A DNA stretch of 64,000 bases, taken from Lota lota (Eukaryota > Chordata > Actinopteri > Gadiformes > Lotidae). Shown piece after piece: positions 1 through 12,942 of this stretch. Each line of letters begins with the position of its first letter. The first letter of the stretch is position 1. Under the pieces are notes generated by a model. That model did not search any database. It saw only the letters and a list, made by a program, of their open reading frames with translations, and was not told the DNA's origin. The stretch covers positions 3,964,501 through 4,028,500 of the forward strand of contig JACYXH010000363.1 in assembly GCA_026745465.1 (NCBI GenBank), read 5' to 3'. The position numbers were made by a program, and so were the translations under genes.

Positions 1-3000
1 CGCTGGTCTGTGTGCCACCATATGTTTTCATTCAGTCACTGCTGGAACCATTTCAATGTGGTGACACACAGGGCATCACATACAGCCCCACCAGCAGATA
101 AGTCTTCTTTGCACAACAAGTTGGTTTGTTGTCTTGGTTTTAAAGCCTTTGTTTAGGTCATCATATTGGAAACATTTCTTATTTGAAATGGCTTAATGTT
201 TCTAATCCATTACATTCTTTTGTGTGATAAATACAAGGATGAGGGGCAGGATTGAAACATAATATGTTTCTTTAACAGTCTTTTGTCTCTTGTCTGTCTG
301 GCAAACCACGGATTCATGCTAATGTTTTGCACCGTAGACTAGTTATCTGCTTACTTGTGCCACTATTGGTCATTTCATGAGCAACAAAAAACAGAGTTAC
401 ACCAGCCGTGTTCTTTAAACCTCATGCATTAAGTTGAAATAGAATATACAGCTGATGGAAAACGTAGCTCGTCCCATCTCCATCATGTGTTCAGTGGAGC
501 CGAGACAGTCAGTAAGCTATTCCTTCTCTATCTGGATGTAATAAACCAGAAGGAATAAACTAAACTGAAAGCCTGACGCATCTGTTTTAGATGAGTCGTC
601 TTTCTACCATTACATTCGTTACCATTCCTATTTACATCACAGAAATGATTATTCCAGTATTTGACCAATATTATTCTCTTGCTATTCTCTTGATGTATTT
701 CAAATTCAACTGACAAATAAACGAAAGAACAAATAAAATGAAGATGGGCAAAGCACGAGAGGAAAACATTTTGGTGGCCAAAAAAACTCTGAACCGTCCG
801 CCTGGCAGAGCCTCTTCCAGGGCGTTTAATCAGTGTTTACAGGAGAATCCGCTTGACCCCGGTACGGGTGGGATGGGGTGTCCCTGTGGGAGAGGTGCAC
901 TGGCACCCTCCCATCCTGCCGGCTCAATGGAACTCAAACGAGAGATTGCATCTTCAAACAGTCGCCAACTATCATAGTACTACGCAACAAGCCCCACTCA
1001 GAGCCCAATGAACTCTACATCCCCGGCCCACTCCTCCCAACCACAACCACCCAGCCCCACCTACCCCCACCCTCATGCTCGTTTTTTTTGGCAGAAGTAA
1101 CGGCACTGCCGGTGAGTAAATGGTTTCCAGCTTAGGTCACATACGGGATGTTTCATCCGAGGGGAATCCAGATGTGTGTCACGAAGAAACATGGGCAGAA
1201 GCGCAGGCATCTCTGTCGCTTATGATTGTTGTGTTTTCTTTGTGCATCGCAGAAATGTGCACAATCTGTATGATCTATATAGCCATGTATGGATGCACAA
1301 TCTTTATTATTTATTTATCATGGCAACTACAGGGAGTTGATGAACTGGTGGAGAAAAAAAACCATTAAAATTTCCTGTTTCTCGTCTGTGTCATTTTATA
1401 GCAGATAACAATTGAACATTTTCGTCAAAAACGTTACCATTGGCACCTCTCAAGTACAGTCAGGAGTTTTAATGTGGCTTGGTTGCTGTATGTCTGGCGG
1501 AGAAATTTAAGATATTGAATGTCAGAAGTGCAGAAAACCAGAAAGCACTAACACCACAGTATGCTTAAATAGTTTATACTGATTGGTCAATAATCTTTAA
1601 ACGGTGTGCATTATTGTACCTCTGCCTTTTAACAGTTCTGAATCAATGTGCTACAAATCCAACATTAAAAACAATGCTCAATTAGAAAAACAAGATGCTG
1701 AAACTAACACGAGAAACATTAATTTCAGCTGATAAGGTAGATAAAAAAACAACAATTACCTTATAGATGACAGTAACTAATATCTAAAAAAAATTGGTGA
1801 CTGTGATATAAGCGGAATCAACCGATTTGCTTCTCTGGATTGAACATCAACAGAATGCGGTGACAGTGGTACAGGTCCCACAGGGCTATGGTATGGGCCC
1901 CTGGATACAGCAGCATAGGGCCCTGGGATGTGCCAGGAGCAACGCGGCACGAGTGCTCCAGCGCCAGGTGTTTTTTTCAGAGCGCTGTGAACGGAATGGA
2001 CTGCAGACGGAGAAGCGACAGGTGCAGTAGAGCTCAGCCATATGGGATATCATGCACTGATGTGCAATGGCAACACAGAACACGCGGACGAAGGATACAC
2101 ACGTCTCTCCCCTCCCTGTGGAGAAACGTGCACATGTAGACTCACCCACCCACCCCACCCACACCTGAATGTGACCCTATACTGAAATGCACACAGATGC
2201 CGGCATACTGCAAATAAAGTCTGCATGAAACAACTGATTTCTTCTCTTGAAGGTTTTGATGATGGCCTTCTCAAAATGCACAAGGAGTAGATGAATACTA
2301 ATAAAAATTAGACAAAGCATAGCATGCAGTATACAATTCATAGTGTACAAAATATTCTTAAATCGTTTTTCTTTGCACTGCCTTTGTTGTTATCTCAAGC
2401 ACCAATTTTCAACTTTTAGAAATTTGGTGTGCATGTGGTTTTAATGAATGGGAAATTATTCTGTGGTTGTTAACCTCGCATGACAGACACATGATTTATT
2501 TATTTGTCTTTCGAGCTGTTCCAGTTCAACACATGCTGAATGATAACAGATAGTAATCATTTTTAGTACTATTTAAAACAATGAAAAAATAAACAATAAA
2601 TCTAGTGGCACTGATTAAAAAGAGATGTCGGATATTGGGAGCGGTAGAAGTACAACACCAACCCCTCCTATGTAAAGCCTGTCTCTACCTTGTAAGAGAT
2701 ACAATTATCTTGAATTAATCCTCATTTAAAACAGGTGTTAAGGAATCAGTAACCTATAGGAATGCTTGCCTCGGTACCCTGCCTTGATTCACAGGCATCT
2801 CACGCTTCTCTTATCCTATTCACTTGCTACAAGTTGATTGATAATGATGCATGACTGTTATTTCCTATCGTATCCCTTCTCACACTCTTAAACACCATCT
2901 ATGCACAGCTCTTCCCAAAGATGGATGCTGTAAAAATGCCTCCAAATTCAACAAACAAATCATAAGTTGCAGTAAATCATAAGTTCATACACTGTATTCA

Positions 3001-3020
3001 TACTGTGTTTACATTTCCTT

Positions 3021-3150
3021 TGTGACTCGTAGAGCATGGCGTTAACACTGCCGGGATTAGTGGTTTGACTCCCACTGGGGCCACATGCTTAGCACTGCAT
3101 GCACAATGTATGGTTTTTGTAAGGCGCTTTATATAAAAAAGGTATCCACC
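3021..3150 (+). mobile_element. degraded tRNA-derived SINE
   Basis: A tRNA-like head with a recognisable B box (gtggtttgactcccac, about 3,060-3,075), preceded by gtagagcatggcgttaacac (A-box region). It is followed by an unrelated body ending ggcgctttatataaaaa, resembling the GTCGCTTTGGATAAAA tail shared by many fish SINEs. No intact tRNA cloverleaf. Confidence 0.55.
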
Positions 3151-5050
3151 CTATGGCATATATTATAGAATATATTGTATAATAGGAGCGTACAGTAGTG
3201 TGTCTGTGAGGAGACAGGACAGATGGCGGTGATTGATTGATACTGTCACTTTGCCCTGCAAATGACACACGAGAGACGAGCTCTGAAGCTAAATATCAGC
3301 AGTTCCCAGGGTGGCTGTGCGATGTGACTTCCTCAGCGCCCAGAGCCAACCGCTGGCATCCTGCTTCTACAGGAAGTTGATTGCCAGCAAGGGAGAGGAA
3401 CCATCTGCTGTTGCTAATTGGATGGGTTTGTACGTGGAGAAGTTTGTACAGTCTGCTCCAGGAAGAAGGATCTTATTTAGTTTATTGCTGACTGCGGCTG
3501 CAACCAATAGAATAATTAATGTCAGATAGTGGTGCAGAAGGTATGCGAGTGGCTTCTATCAAGTAATTTTACAGTGCTGCTAATGAGCCAATCGGAAGTT
3601 AGCCATTCTTCATATGAACCAATCATTTTTATTTCAATGAACTTGAATGAACTCAGGCTTTCTAGGCCTGCTATAGTTTCAGTACCTTTTTGGTAATATT
3701 TACAGTATTGCGAAGAGTAATTGCATGGCATTTATGCACAGCATTTAAGTTTGACACATGGTCCATGATACTGAATCTATTGTCTAACTTAGGAGTTGTG
3801 GTAACCACCAACTTGCACTTCCACACCACACACATGGAAACAAGACAAATGAAAGGAAGCGGTCGCAAGAGTACGCTCACACACATGCACCCTAACTTGC
3901 GTGTGTGTCTTTGTTTTTATATGCATCCACATATACATATTGACATTGATGAGTTGCCCTCATGCTAGAATATCAAAGTGGGCAGGAAGTCTAAAAAGGG
4001 CAGCGATAAAAATGCATTCCGGTGATGTGCTCCCAGTACCCAAGCTTTTCCTATGCTCTGTGGTTTCCTGTCAAAGGATTTTTCAGTCCCGTGTGTTGTG
4101 AACATAAATAGACTAAATAGCATTCACTTGTTTGATATATGGTGGTTTAGTCTGCATGTTTCTACTTCAACAGCCTCACAACCAGGTGTGTTATCACTTC
4201 CCCATCATCCCATCCTTTTTAGGTTATCGTTCACAGGCTCTCCACTATGATGTTCTCATGTTTGCCGTCAACAGCAACACACCTTTTATGTATTAGTGTA
4301 CATTTACCACTGATACAATGTGACCTTCTAGTGAAGTCTAGCAAACCGCTAGTCCTCTTTGTATCACAGCCAAGTAGTTCAAAACTATTTTGGTTTTGGG
4401 ATGAAGGACTCAAATGGAGAAGTAGAGCCCGTTGTACACAAATGTTCTTACAGTCTGGTACCAATAACACTCTCCTCATCAAGTGGTCTCACATACTCCT
4501 GAAGTCCCCTGCATCTTTAAACAGGAGATGTTTACCGTTTGTTCTGGTCAACTTGGTTTGGTTGTGTTTACAGACTCGACATTAGTGTGGGGATGGCGTT
4601 TCACCATTATCAAAGCCTCCGCCAGCACTCCAATGTCCAGATGTTGCTCTTCCATGGAGGATCCGACAGAAAAAAACGTATCAATACTAGCTACCAGCTA
4701 TGGACTTCTCAGAACCCCAACTTGAGGAGCGTATTTTTGATTTGAATGCTTATACTCCACATTTAAACAAAGATGTTACTACAACATAAAAGCCCTTCGA
4801 ATAGGTTTTTTGAGGGTCAGCACTTTTTATTCCTTCTGTTTCTGTGGTGGAGGAAAGGTTGTTTGTGCCAACAACTTGTCATCATTGGTAAACGACTCTT
4901 GAACAAACAGCCCAGCACATCCCTGTCTATTTTTAGGCCAGCTGCATCTTGTTATGTAATTAAGACATTTTTTTAATTAGGCACATCCCTTCATGAGGGC
5001 TGCAACGTGACCACAGTGGTGGCTCTTCCTGGGAGAGCCAAGCAAGGCTG

Positions 5051-5164
<114 letters not shown>

Positions 5165-6178
5165 CGACAATACTTTTCTTCTGTTCTCTGCCTGCTTTGC
5201 GTGAACATGGTAGGGTTTTTCTTCCAATAGTTATCACCTGTTTTAGTAATCAAATTTATGGGATGAACCAGGCGTTGGAGGATCATTTGGGTTGTGTTAG
5301 GAGTGATTATCAAGGTTATCAACTGAATGCACGGATGTATCCCTGAGTAATGATACGGCGACTGGCGGGTGTTTTGTACTGAGGATGTTGCTAATTCTTC
5401 CTTCCTGACCGTGCTCAGAGCTGTTGCATTGTGTTGTGTTGCCGGGGTTCTGATTCTTACCGTAATAGGTGGGGTAGCGGTGGTACACGTCCTTCGTTGT
5501 TGTACAAGGACAAACCTGGAGTCTATTCCCAAGGCTGAAAAGCCTTCACAGAAAAATAGACATCTTAAGTTGTACGGCCACATTTAGAGTATACAAACTG
5601 GGTTTTTGCCCTGTGGTTGGGTCCTACCTTGAAAGGTAAAGTGTACCCATTGGGTCACATTTGCTGTCACTAAGATACTCTCTTCCCTGCTCCATCCATT
5701 GTGTTTCCGTCAAGCAGACAATTCAGAGTGGATGAGAAAGAATGCTAGGTGCCACATTAGCTATATGAGTTTCAGCTGTGCCAACAGACAACAAGGCATG
5801 TTTTTAAAGAACAGTAAAACCTTAAAAACCCAAGTGGTCAGGTTGCAGGCTGTTGTGACTACAACAATGCCTACAAGGTCTATGAGAAGAGCATATGCAT
5901 GGTCTTCATAGGCCGCCACATTGCCTGACAAATGGATACATATTGATAATATTACTTATTGTATTGTATATTCTAAAACTTTGATAGGGGTATATTCTAT
6001 ACACTTTGTGACTCCAACCAGGCCTGGGTGTAGAGCTGTGGAGAAGTGGCTGTAGACAACAACTGTAGAAAACTAAAAGCATAACAAGAGGGGGAGAATG
6101 AGATCTTCCTGAAGAACAAGATGAGGCCTAATGAGACCAAGGGAGCGAGGAAGATAGCAGAGAGGATGGGTTAGGACC

Positions 6179-6378
<200 letters not shown>

Positions 6379-6496
6379 CAACGTGGGAGCATATTTATTT
6401 ACAGCTCCGCTGTGGGGATGTGGGATGAGCTCAGAAACCAGCTGCTTGTGGTGACATGGATTAGAGCGATCACACACACACATACACACACACACG

Positions 6497-6542
<46 letters not shown>

Positions 6543-6796
6543 TAAACACAACAACTGAATGGCAAAGCAGAAGAAACTCAGGAACTCAGCATCAAAGTCT
6601 TGTAAACGCAGCAGGGAGTTAAACACACACGTATACAAACACACTGCTTGGGGGCCATTTACACAAACAAACCAGGGATTGTTCTGCTGAGTCTGTGAAA
6701 TGAGCGGTGTGGGTTAGGAGGTGAAAGAGGAGGAGGAGGAGGAGAGGCTGGGAGGAGGACTAGGAGAAACCCTGTTAGTGTTATTCAGCTGTACAC

Positions 6797-6797
<1 letters not shown>

Positions 6798-6869
<72 letters not shown>
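6798..6869. repeat. poly-C homopolymer (~72 nt)
   Basis: An uninterrupted run of about 72 C residues. Confidence 0.97.
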
Positions 6870-6997
6870 ACATACACACCTCCCTCTGGACACGGGGACT
6901 GAAAGAGTGATAATAGATGTGGTCTGGCTGCTCAGGTGTAACCGTGCTGTATGTGCAGGAATCTCATACAAGTGGTGTATGAGACTGTGTGGCTAGT

Positions 6998-7095
6998 GGT
7001 GGAGGTGGGGGAGGGGGTGTTGCTGAGGATAGTGGTGGCGGTGGTGGCGGTGGTGGTGGCGGTGGGTGGCGGTGGTGGCGGTGATGGTAGTGTGT
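6998..7095. repeat. GGT/GGC trinucleotide-rich tract
   Basis: Imperfect GGT/GGC repeats (gtggtggcggtggtggcggt) on the + strand, G-rich, 130 bp after the poly-C run. Confidence 0.85.
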
Positions 7096-8254
7096 CGGCT
7101 AGGCAGCCGACAATGCTCATTGTGGTGCTGAGGTGAGAAAGTGGTGACGAGAGGCTTTACTGGCAGTTGTCTGCTGTTATCCTTCATTCAAATGACACAC
7201 AACAGACGTCCGCAGTGGGAAGGAAGCATAAACGATACTTGAAGCTTAAACAATGCTACGAAATGTAACACAACAATTTATTTTGTTTACTTTTGAAAAG
7301 AAAATTGGTATGGCAAGACATCAACTTTAAGCCTAGGTCTCCGAAAAATCCCTACAGTTTTATAACTTGCTGGGTCATGTGGGGCAGACGGGAGCAATCA
7401 GGAGCAGATGATGGTCGTAACTCAGGCCTGTTCAAACCTTATCACCAGAACTCAATCACCAGACTGTGATTGACAATAAGCCTTGTTCACCCGCAGCCTC
7501 CCCCTCACCACCACCACAACCACCACCACCATTCCAGGCACCACAGAGAGATGCTAATCTGTCTTTATTTAAATGATGGTCCCTGAACCTGGAACACACA
7601 AGGTTATTGGCTGGAAATCGTCTCTCAACATAGTAGCGACTCAGAGTTCAGTTGAGTATTGGTAGCTGAGCGGCATTGGGATGTGCTTACCTTGACCTTT
7701 GGACTGAGATCTGCACAGAAACTGTGGGAGATGTAGCGGGATGTTTAGACGAGATGCTATGAACACAAACACGGGAATCTTTCTATCTAGCTGATAGGGT
7801 AAACCCGCGGCATGTTGCAGGCAGAATCCCTCTAAGAGAAGGAGTACTCAAACAGAGCACAGCCACAACCAGAACAAATGGACAATTACATGACCCAGTA
7901 CAGACTCCCTGAACATACCCCGAGCAGATTCTCAAACGCCCCTCGTCCCACCTAATGACTGCTTCCAGGTAGACCTGACAAACAGCCCCAATGAATTATG
8001 CCCACCCACACCCCAAACCTCAACCCACGTCACTGAAGATGAAAGACAACCCCCTTCTCCCCCTGGTCTGAGGGGGCGGTGGGGAACCTGGTGATGTGGC
8101 CACCAGGACCAGAGTGGTGGATGAAAGACCTGACTAATGGACACAGCTATGTAGGCCGATAAGGAAACCAGACAGACTGCATGATGATAAGCCAGAAACC
8201 TGGTCTGTAAACTGCTCAACGGCTGATGGGGTGGGACAAGGGGTGGAGGCCACC

Positions 8255-8420
<166 letters not shown>

Positions 8421-8982
8421 CCCAGGAGGGGACTAGGAGGCCTGACACAATCCCTGTAGAAGGAAGACAAGAAATGATGAAGGATGGTAAGATGCTCAGT
8501 AAGATTTCAATTCCTACATTAATGTTTGTTTGAATAAATGGTAGACCTTGCAGACAGACATAAGACAGCTCAGCCGTTTCTTTGGAGCTGTTAGTGTAAG
8601 TGTTATCTATCATCTGAGAAGTAGAGCCAAGGTGCAAGGAAACGGTATGGCATTACTGCCAGGCTGCATTGTAAGAGGCCCATTTAATTAAGAATAGCTA
8701 GACTAACTAGATAACTTTGTATTATTCTTTTATTGAAGTGTAAACATTTTACAACAATGCTATAGTGACAGAGGAAAGAGAATCCCAGTAATGGACAGAT
8801 GACCAGAAGAGGAGGACGTCCGGTACAGATGGGATATAAATTGGAAAAGAGTAAGAAATAGGAGACCTCTGACTTGGTATTCTTCCTACTCATGCCTCCA
8901 CACCCCTAAACCACAGCCCGTCACCTGGTCTCTATCTGTTGCTTCTGTGTTAAATCTCTCAAAGCCTTCCCTTGACCCTCTG

Positions 8983-8983
<1 letters not shown>

Positions 8984-9033
<50 letters not shown>
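8984..9033. repeat. (CA)n microsatellite
   Basis: About 50 bp of CA, 190 bp before an opposite-orientation (GT)n array. Confidence 0.95.
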
Positions 9034-9034
<1 letters not shown>

Positions 9035-9222
9035 CCACACACACGCACGTAACCCCCCACGCTGTGACCTTGAGACCTCGAAATTCGAGAGAGTGAGCAT
9101 CCAGAGAATGCACCTAAATCATCAACAATGTCTAACTGACCATCTAATGATCTGGCAAATACAGAGGAGGGGAAATAGGAAAACAGGGAGAGAACTTCCT
9201 GCCTGTTTCAATCTCATGCACT

Positions 9223-9224
<2 letters not shown>

Positions 9225-9272
<48 letters not shown>

Positions 9273-9279
9273 GTGTGTG

Positions 9280-9330
<51 letters not shown>
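9225..9330. repeat. (GT)n microsatellite, interrupted
   Basis: About 106 bp of GT with one TATAGT and one GCGT interruption. Confidence 0.95.
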
Positions 9331-9331
<1 letters not shown>

Positions 9332-9457
9332 TGTTTGTGCAGGTGCAGGGAGATCAGGCACACTCTGGTCAGATGTGGAGACATCTCTGCTGGTGTGAAG
9401 GACACAACAAACAGGGAGTTGGAGGAGTTCAGATAAGGAGTTGGACAAAAGTACGAG

Positions 9458-9832
9458 CAGGGGACTGATTGGAGGGATCAGAGACCAAACTGGAAAAAAA
9501 TAAATACGAACAGCAATCAGATTGAGGAGCCAGAAGCAGCTGGATTAGTAGAGCTACATCAAGGAAGGGTCAAACATCTGCACATCTTAACTTTATGTCT
9601 CATAAAGAGTACGTAAACCACAAAATTACTTTTTTTGGGTAAGAACTGAACCATTTGAGTCTCAAAAAGCCATGAACTTTTTTGTATTCTTTTTAACTAA
9701 AATGTATAAAGTTGTTAAACGGGATAAATTCTCTGTAAAATACAAAAAGTCTGCTACTTCCGGCTAAAAAAGCTTTTCTTTTTTTGTCTTATATTGGCTG
9801 CCCACCCTAGCTTGAGCGAGTGTGACGTGGGT
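9458..9832 (+). repeat. dispersed ~370-bp repeat, copy 1
   Basis: Shares long near-identical blocks with 12,581-12,942 in the same orientation: the start (caggggact.gttggagg), aaataaatac.aacagcaatc, gctggattagtagagctaca, gtctgctacttccggctaaa and gcttgagcgagtgtgacgtg. Differences are scattered substitutions and small indels. Non-coding; identity unknown. Confidence 0.8.
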
Positions 9833-10275
9833 TTTGCCAATGTTTGAAAACGCCCCTTGCCCTTGTTTCCATGGAACCCAATGTATCATTTGGTTTTCCA
9901 AAACCTTTTTAACTGTCTGCTCTGATTGATTTTCAGGCATAAGTTACCCTGCTTGAAAGGGGTTAACTTACGATTTAAATATCCATTGTTAATGTTCCTG
10001 TATTGATCATGACCACCCAACCTGAAGTCCCTGAATTCTACAACCCAACCACTCATCCACCATAACAAGACTGCCAGTTGCAAACACTCAAGAGGCTCAA
10101 ACAAACATCATTAGTCATACAAAAGGACCCCCTCAGCTCTAAGGGGTGCATATAATTCATAGAGGTCAAAGGTTATTTAAATTAGCCCCAAAGAACCTGT
10201 GATTAGTTTACCCATATACTATATATATAAATATAGTAATCATCATCCTCATAACATATACATATAAGTGAACCC

Positions 10276-10291
10276 TGTGTGTGTGCGTGCA

Positions 10292-10366
<75 letters not shown>

Positions 10367-10372
10367 ATGTGT
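10276..10372. repeat. (GT)n microsatellite
   Basis: About 97 bp of GT with GCGTGCATGC interruptions near its start. Confidence 0.95.
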
Positions 10373-10849
10373 CTGACTAGCATACTGTGGGTGTGGCATC
10401 TAGGGTCAAGACCCTTGTGCTGATAACAGGCCCCGATAACCCCCCACTCGACCCCTGCCAGCACATTTACGATCAACCAGGCTTGCCCGGCTGAGGTCAC
10501 TAATAGGGGTCAGGGAGCGGCACGTCCCACTCCAGGGGGACCTGGAGATCATGTCTGCACCAGGGGCCGTTATGCACGTTGGAGAGGGTCAGCTAGGAGT
10601 TAACAAGAGTTGGCCAAGAGGCTGAGGAGGAGGATATCATCGTTAACGTGGTTTTCATCATCAGCATCCTGGAACAGGCTGAGGAAAATCAAGCTGAGGT
10701 AGGAGTAGAGCCAAGAGGGGACATGGTCAATGTAGTTGAATTGCACATTAAACACTTTATAAGGTATTTTGCACTGTCTAGCGTTTGGTTTACATTTAGG
10801 TCAGCTAAATTTATTATTATTGCCTTTATCTATCTTGCATTGGGATTAT

Positions 10850-10936
10850 ATCATTTCTATATTATTATTATTACTGTGTTTCTTTTACGTGATTTCCTGT
10901 GAGGCCATAATTTCCCCTCAGGGATGAATAAAGTAC

Positions 10937-10979
<43 letters not shown>

Positions 10980-10980
10980 A
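10850..10980 (+). mobile_element. LINE-like 3' end with (TATC)n tail
   Basis: The segment ggccataatttcccctcagg followed by gatgaataaagtacc and eleven tandem CTAT units (10,936-10,979) has the form of the 3' terminus of fish non-LTR elements ending in tetranucleotide repeats. No coding part is recognised upstream; the preceding ~100 bp is AT-rich. Confidence 0.45.
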
Positions 10981-11270
10981 TACTGGTATGTGTGCATTAT
11001 GGTAAACTTGTCATTTGTTATCATTGAAATTAGTAATCAAGTGTCAAATGCTCCTGATATAACAACTATTGTTTGTGTTCTATGGGTTAGCAGTTTTTCC
11101 TTCTCGCTCGCTGTTCTTCTGTACCCCGAGGGTTCCTCTGGGTACACTGGCTATGGTATTCACAGGCACAGAATAATTATTATCATAATGAAAAGAGCAA
11201 CACAGTAACATCAACTAACGGTGACAGCAACACAGCCCAAACGGCATGCCTGATGTCAGAGTATGTTCAC

Positions 11271-11465
11271 GTATGTATGTATGTATGCATGCATGCATGC
11301 ATGTATGTATGTATGTATGTATGTATGTATGTATGTATGTATGTATGTATGTATGTATGTATGTATGTATGTATGTACAGTATGTATGTATGTATGTATG
11401 TATGTATGTATGTATGTATGTACAGTATGTATGTATGTATGTATGTATGTATGTATGTATGTATG

Positions 11466-11495
<30 letters not shown>
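11271..11495. repeat. (ATGT)n tetranucleotide array
   Basis: About 225 bp of GTAT units with a GCAT block and two ACAGT interruptions. Confidence 0.97.
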
Positions 11496-11496
<1 letters not shown>

Positions 11497-11909
11497 TAGT
11501 ATGTTCACCAAGAGCCTGTGTCATCACAACACGCAGGACTGTGTGTCCGGAATATCCCTGAGAAGGGCTCACGTCACTGTGCCTAAGAGTCTGAGAGCCT
11601 TCACAGAGCAGAGCGTCAGCAAGGACAAGTATGAGCGGGAATACGATGATGAAGCTTCTTACAAAAAATAAAATATAAATAGAGAAATGTAAACAATTTT
11701 AAAGACCAGAGAGTTGTGGGGAGTGTCACGGCGTGTTTGATTAACTTAGAACACACACACATACACACAAATAGGACGGCTCACACAAAATAAATTATAT
11801 CTGCTTGCATATGTACAAATACACATAGACTGTAAATAACTGTTTGAAAATCCAGGCAACTAAACAAAGGGTAATAACCCTTGTTCATCACTGAGTCCTG
11901 ATACCAGGG

Positions 11910-12041
11910 ACTGAAGAGAGAGAGAGAGGGAGAGAGAGAGAGCAAGAAGAGTGAGAGAAACTGAGAATAAAAACAGAGAGGGGAAAATATGAGAATGAGA
12001 TAGAAACAAAAATAATGATGAGAAAGAAAGCGAGCAAGAGA

Positions 12042-12080
<39 letters not shown>
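11910..12080. repeat. GA-rich purine tract
   Basis: Imperfect GAGA/GAAA repeats ending in a pure (GA)n run at 12,044-12,080. Confidence 0.85.
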
Positions 12081-12083
<3 letters not shown>

Positions 12084-12580
12084 AACAACAAGTGTGTGTT
12101 GACCTCTCTTCCCGGGTACAGCGGGAAGCAGGGTGTGTTCTGCTCTGAGATCGTTCCCTGTGGGATGTCCTCAGCAGCTTGGTGGGCAGGCAGGTCAGCC
12201 GGGGTTACGGAGCATGCTCACTGCTGCTTTCCCACAGAATGGGCCCCTGCCATTGCGTGGCTTGGTCCCAGGGGCATGTCCAGCCCTTACGACAGGCAGG
12301 ATCATGCGTGCTTGTGACCGCGTCACTTCCCTGGGAGCGCAGAGTCTGCACCGTCACCCTCTATCGGAGACAAACACCAAGCCACTTTATAGCAATCAAG
12401 GAATGATGTCAATGACATGAATGACGATAACAATCATTTCAAACAAACACTATGAACAAATGATGATGAAGAACTCCCAGCCCCCAAGGCCAATTGCATT
12501 CAATTGGTTTGAAAATGAATGAAGAGCCTGCATCGGTTTTCTGTCAGGAGATGTGAACACATGATGGGCCACAGGTACAG

Positions 12581-12942
12581 CAGGGGACTGGTTGGAGGGA
12601 TCAGAGACCCAATTGGAAGAAAATAAATACAAACAGCAATCAGATTGAGGAGCCAGCAGCAGCTGGATTAGTAGAGCTACATCAAGGAAGTTGTCAAACA
12701 TCTGCACAACATGACCTTTTGTCTCTTTTTGTCTTACAGAGTATGTAAACCACAAGATCAAAACTGAAACGTTTGAGTCTCAAAAAACCTTGAACATTTC
12801 AGTGCTATTTTTGACTAAAATGTTTAATGTTGTTAAACGGGGTACATTCTCTGTAAAATACAAGAAGTCTGCTACTTCCGGCTAAAAATGGTTTTTGTCT
12901 TATATTGTCTGCCCACCGTAGCTTGAGCGAGTGTGACGTGGG
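12581..12942 (+). repeat. dispersed ~370-bp repeat, copy 2
   Basis: Second copy of the 9,458-9,832 repeat. Both copies start at caggggact and end at tgtgacgtggg. Flanking sequences differ, which is more like two insertions of one repeat family than a simple tandem duplication. Confidence 0.8.
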
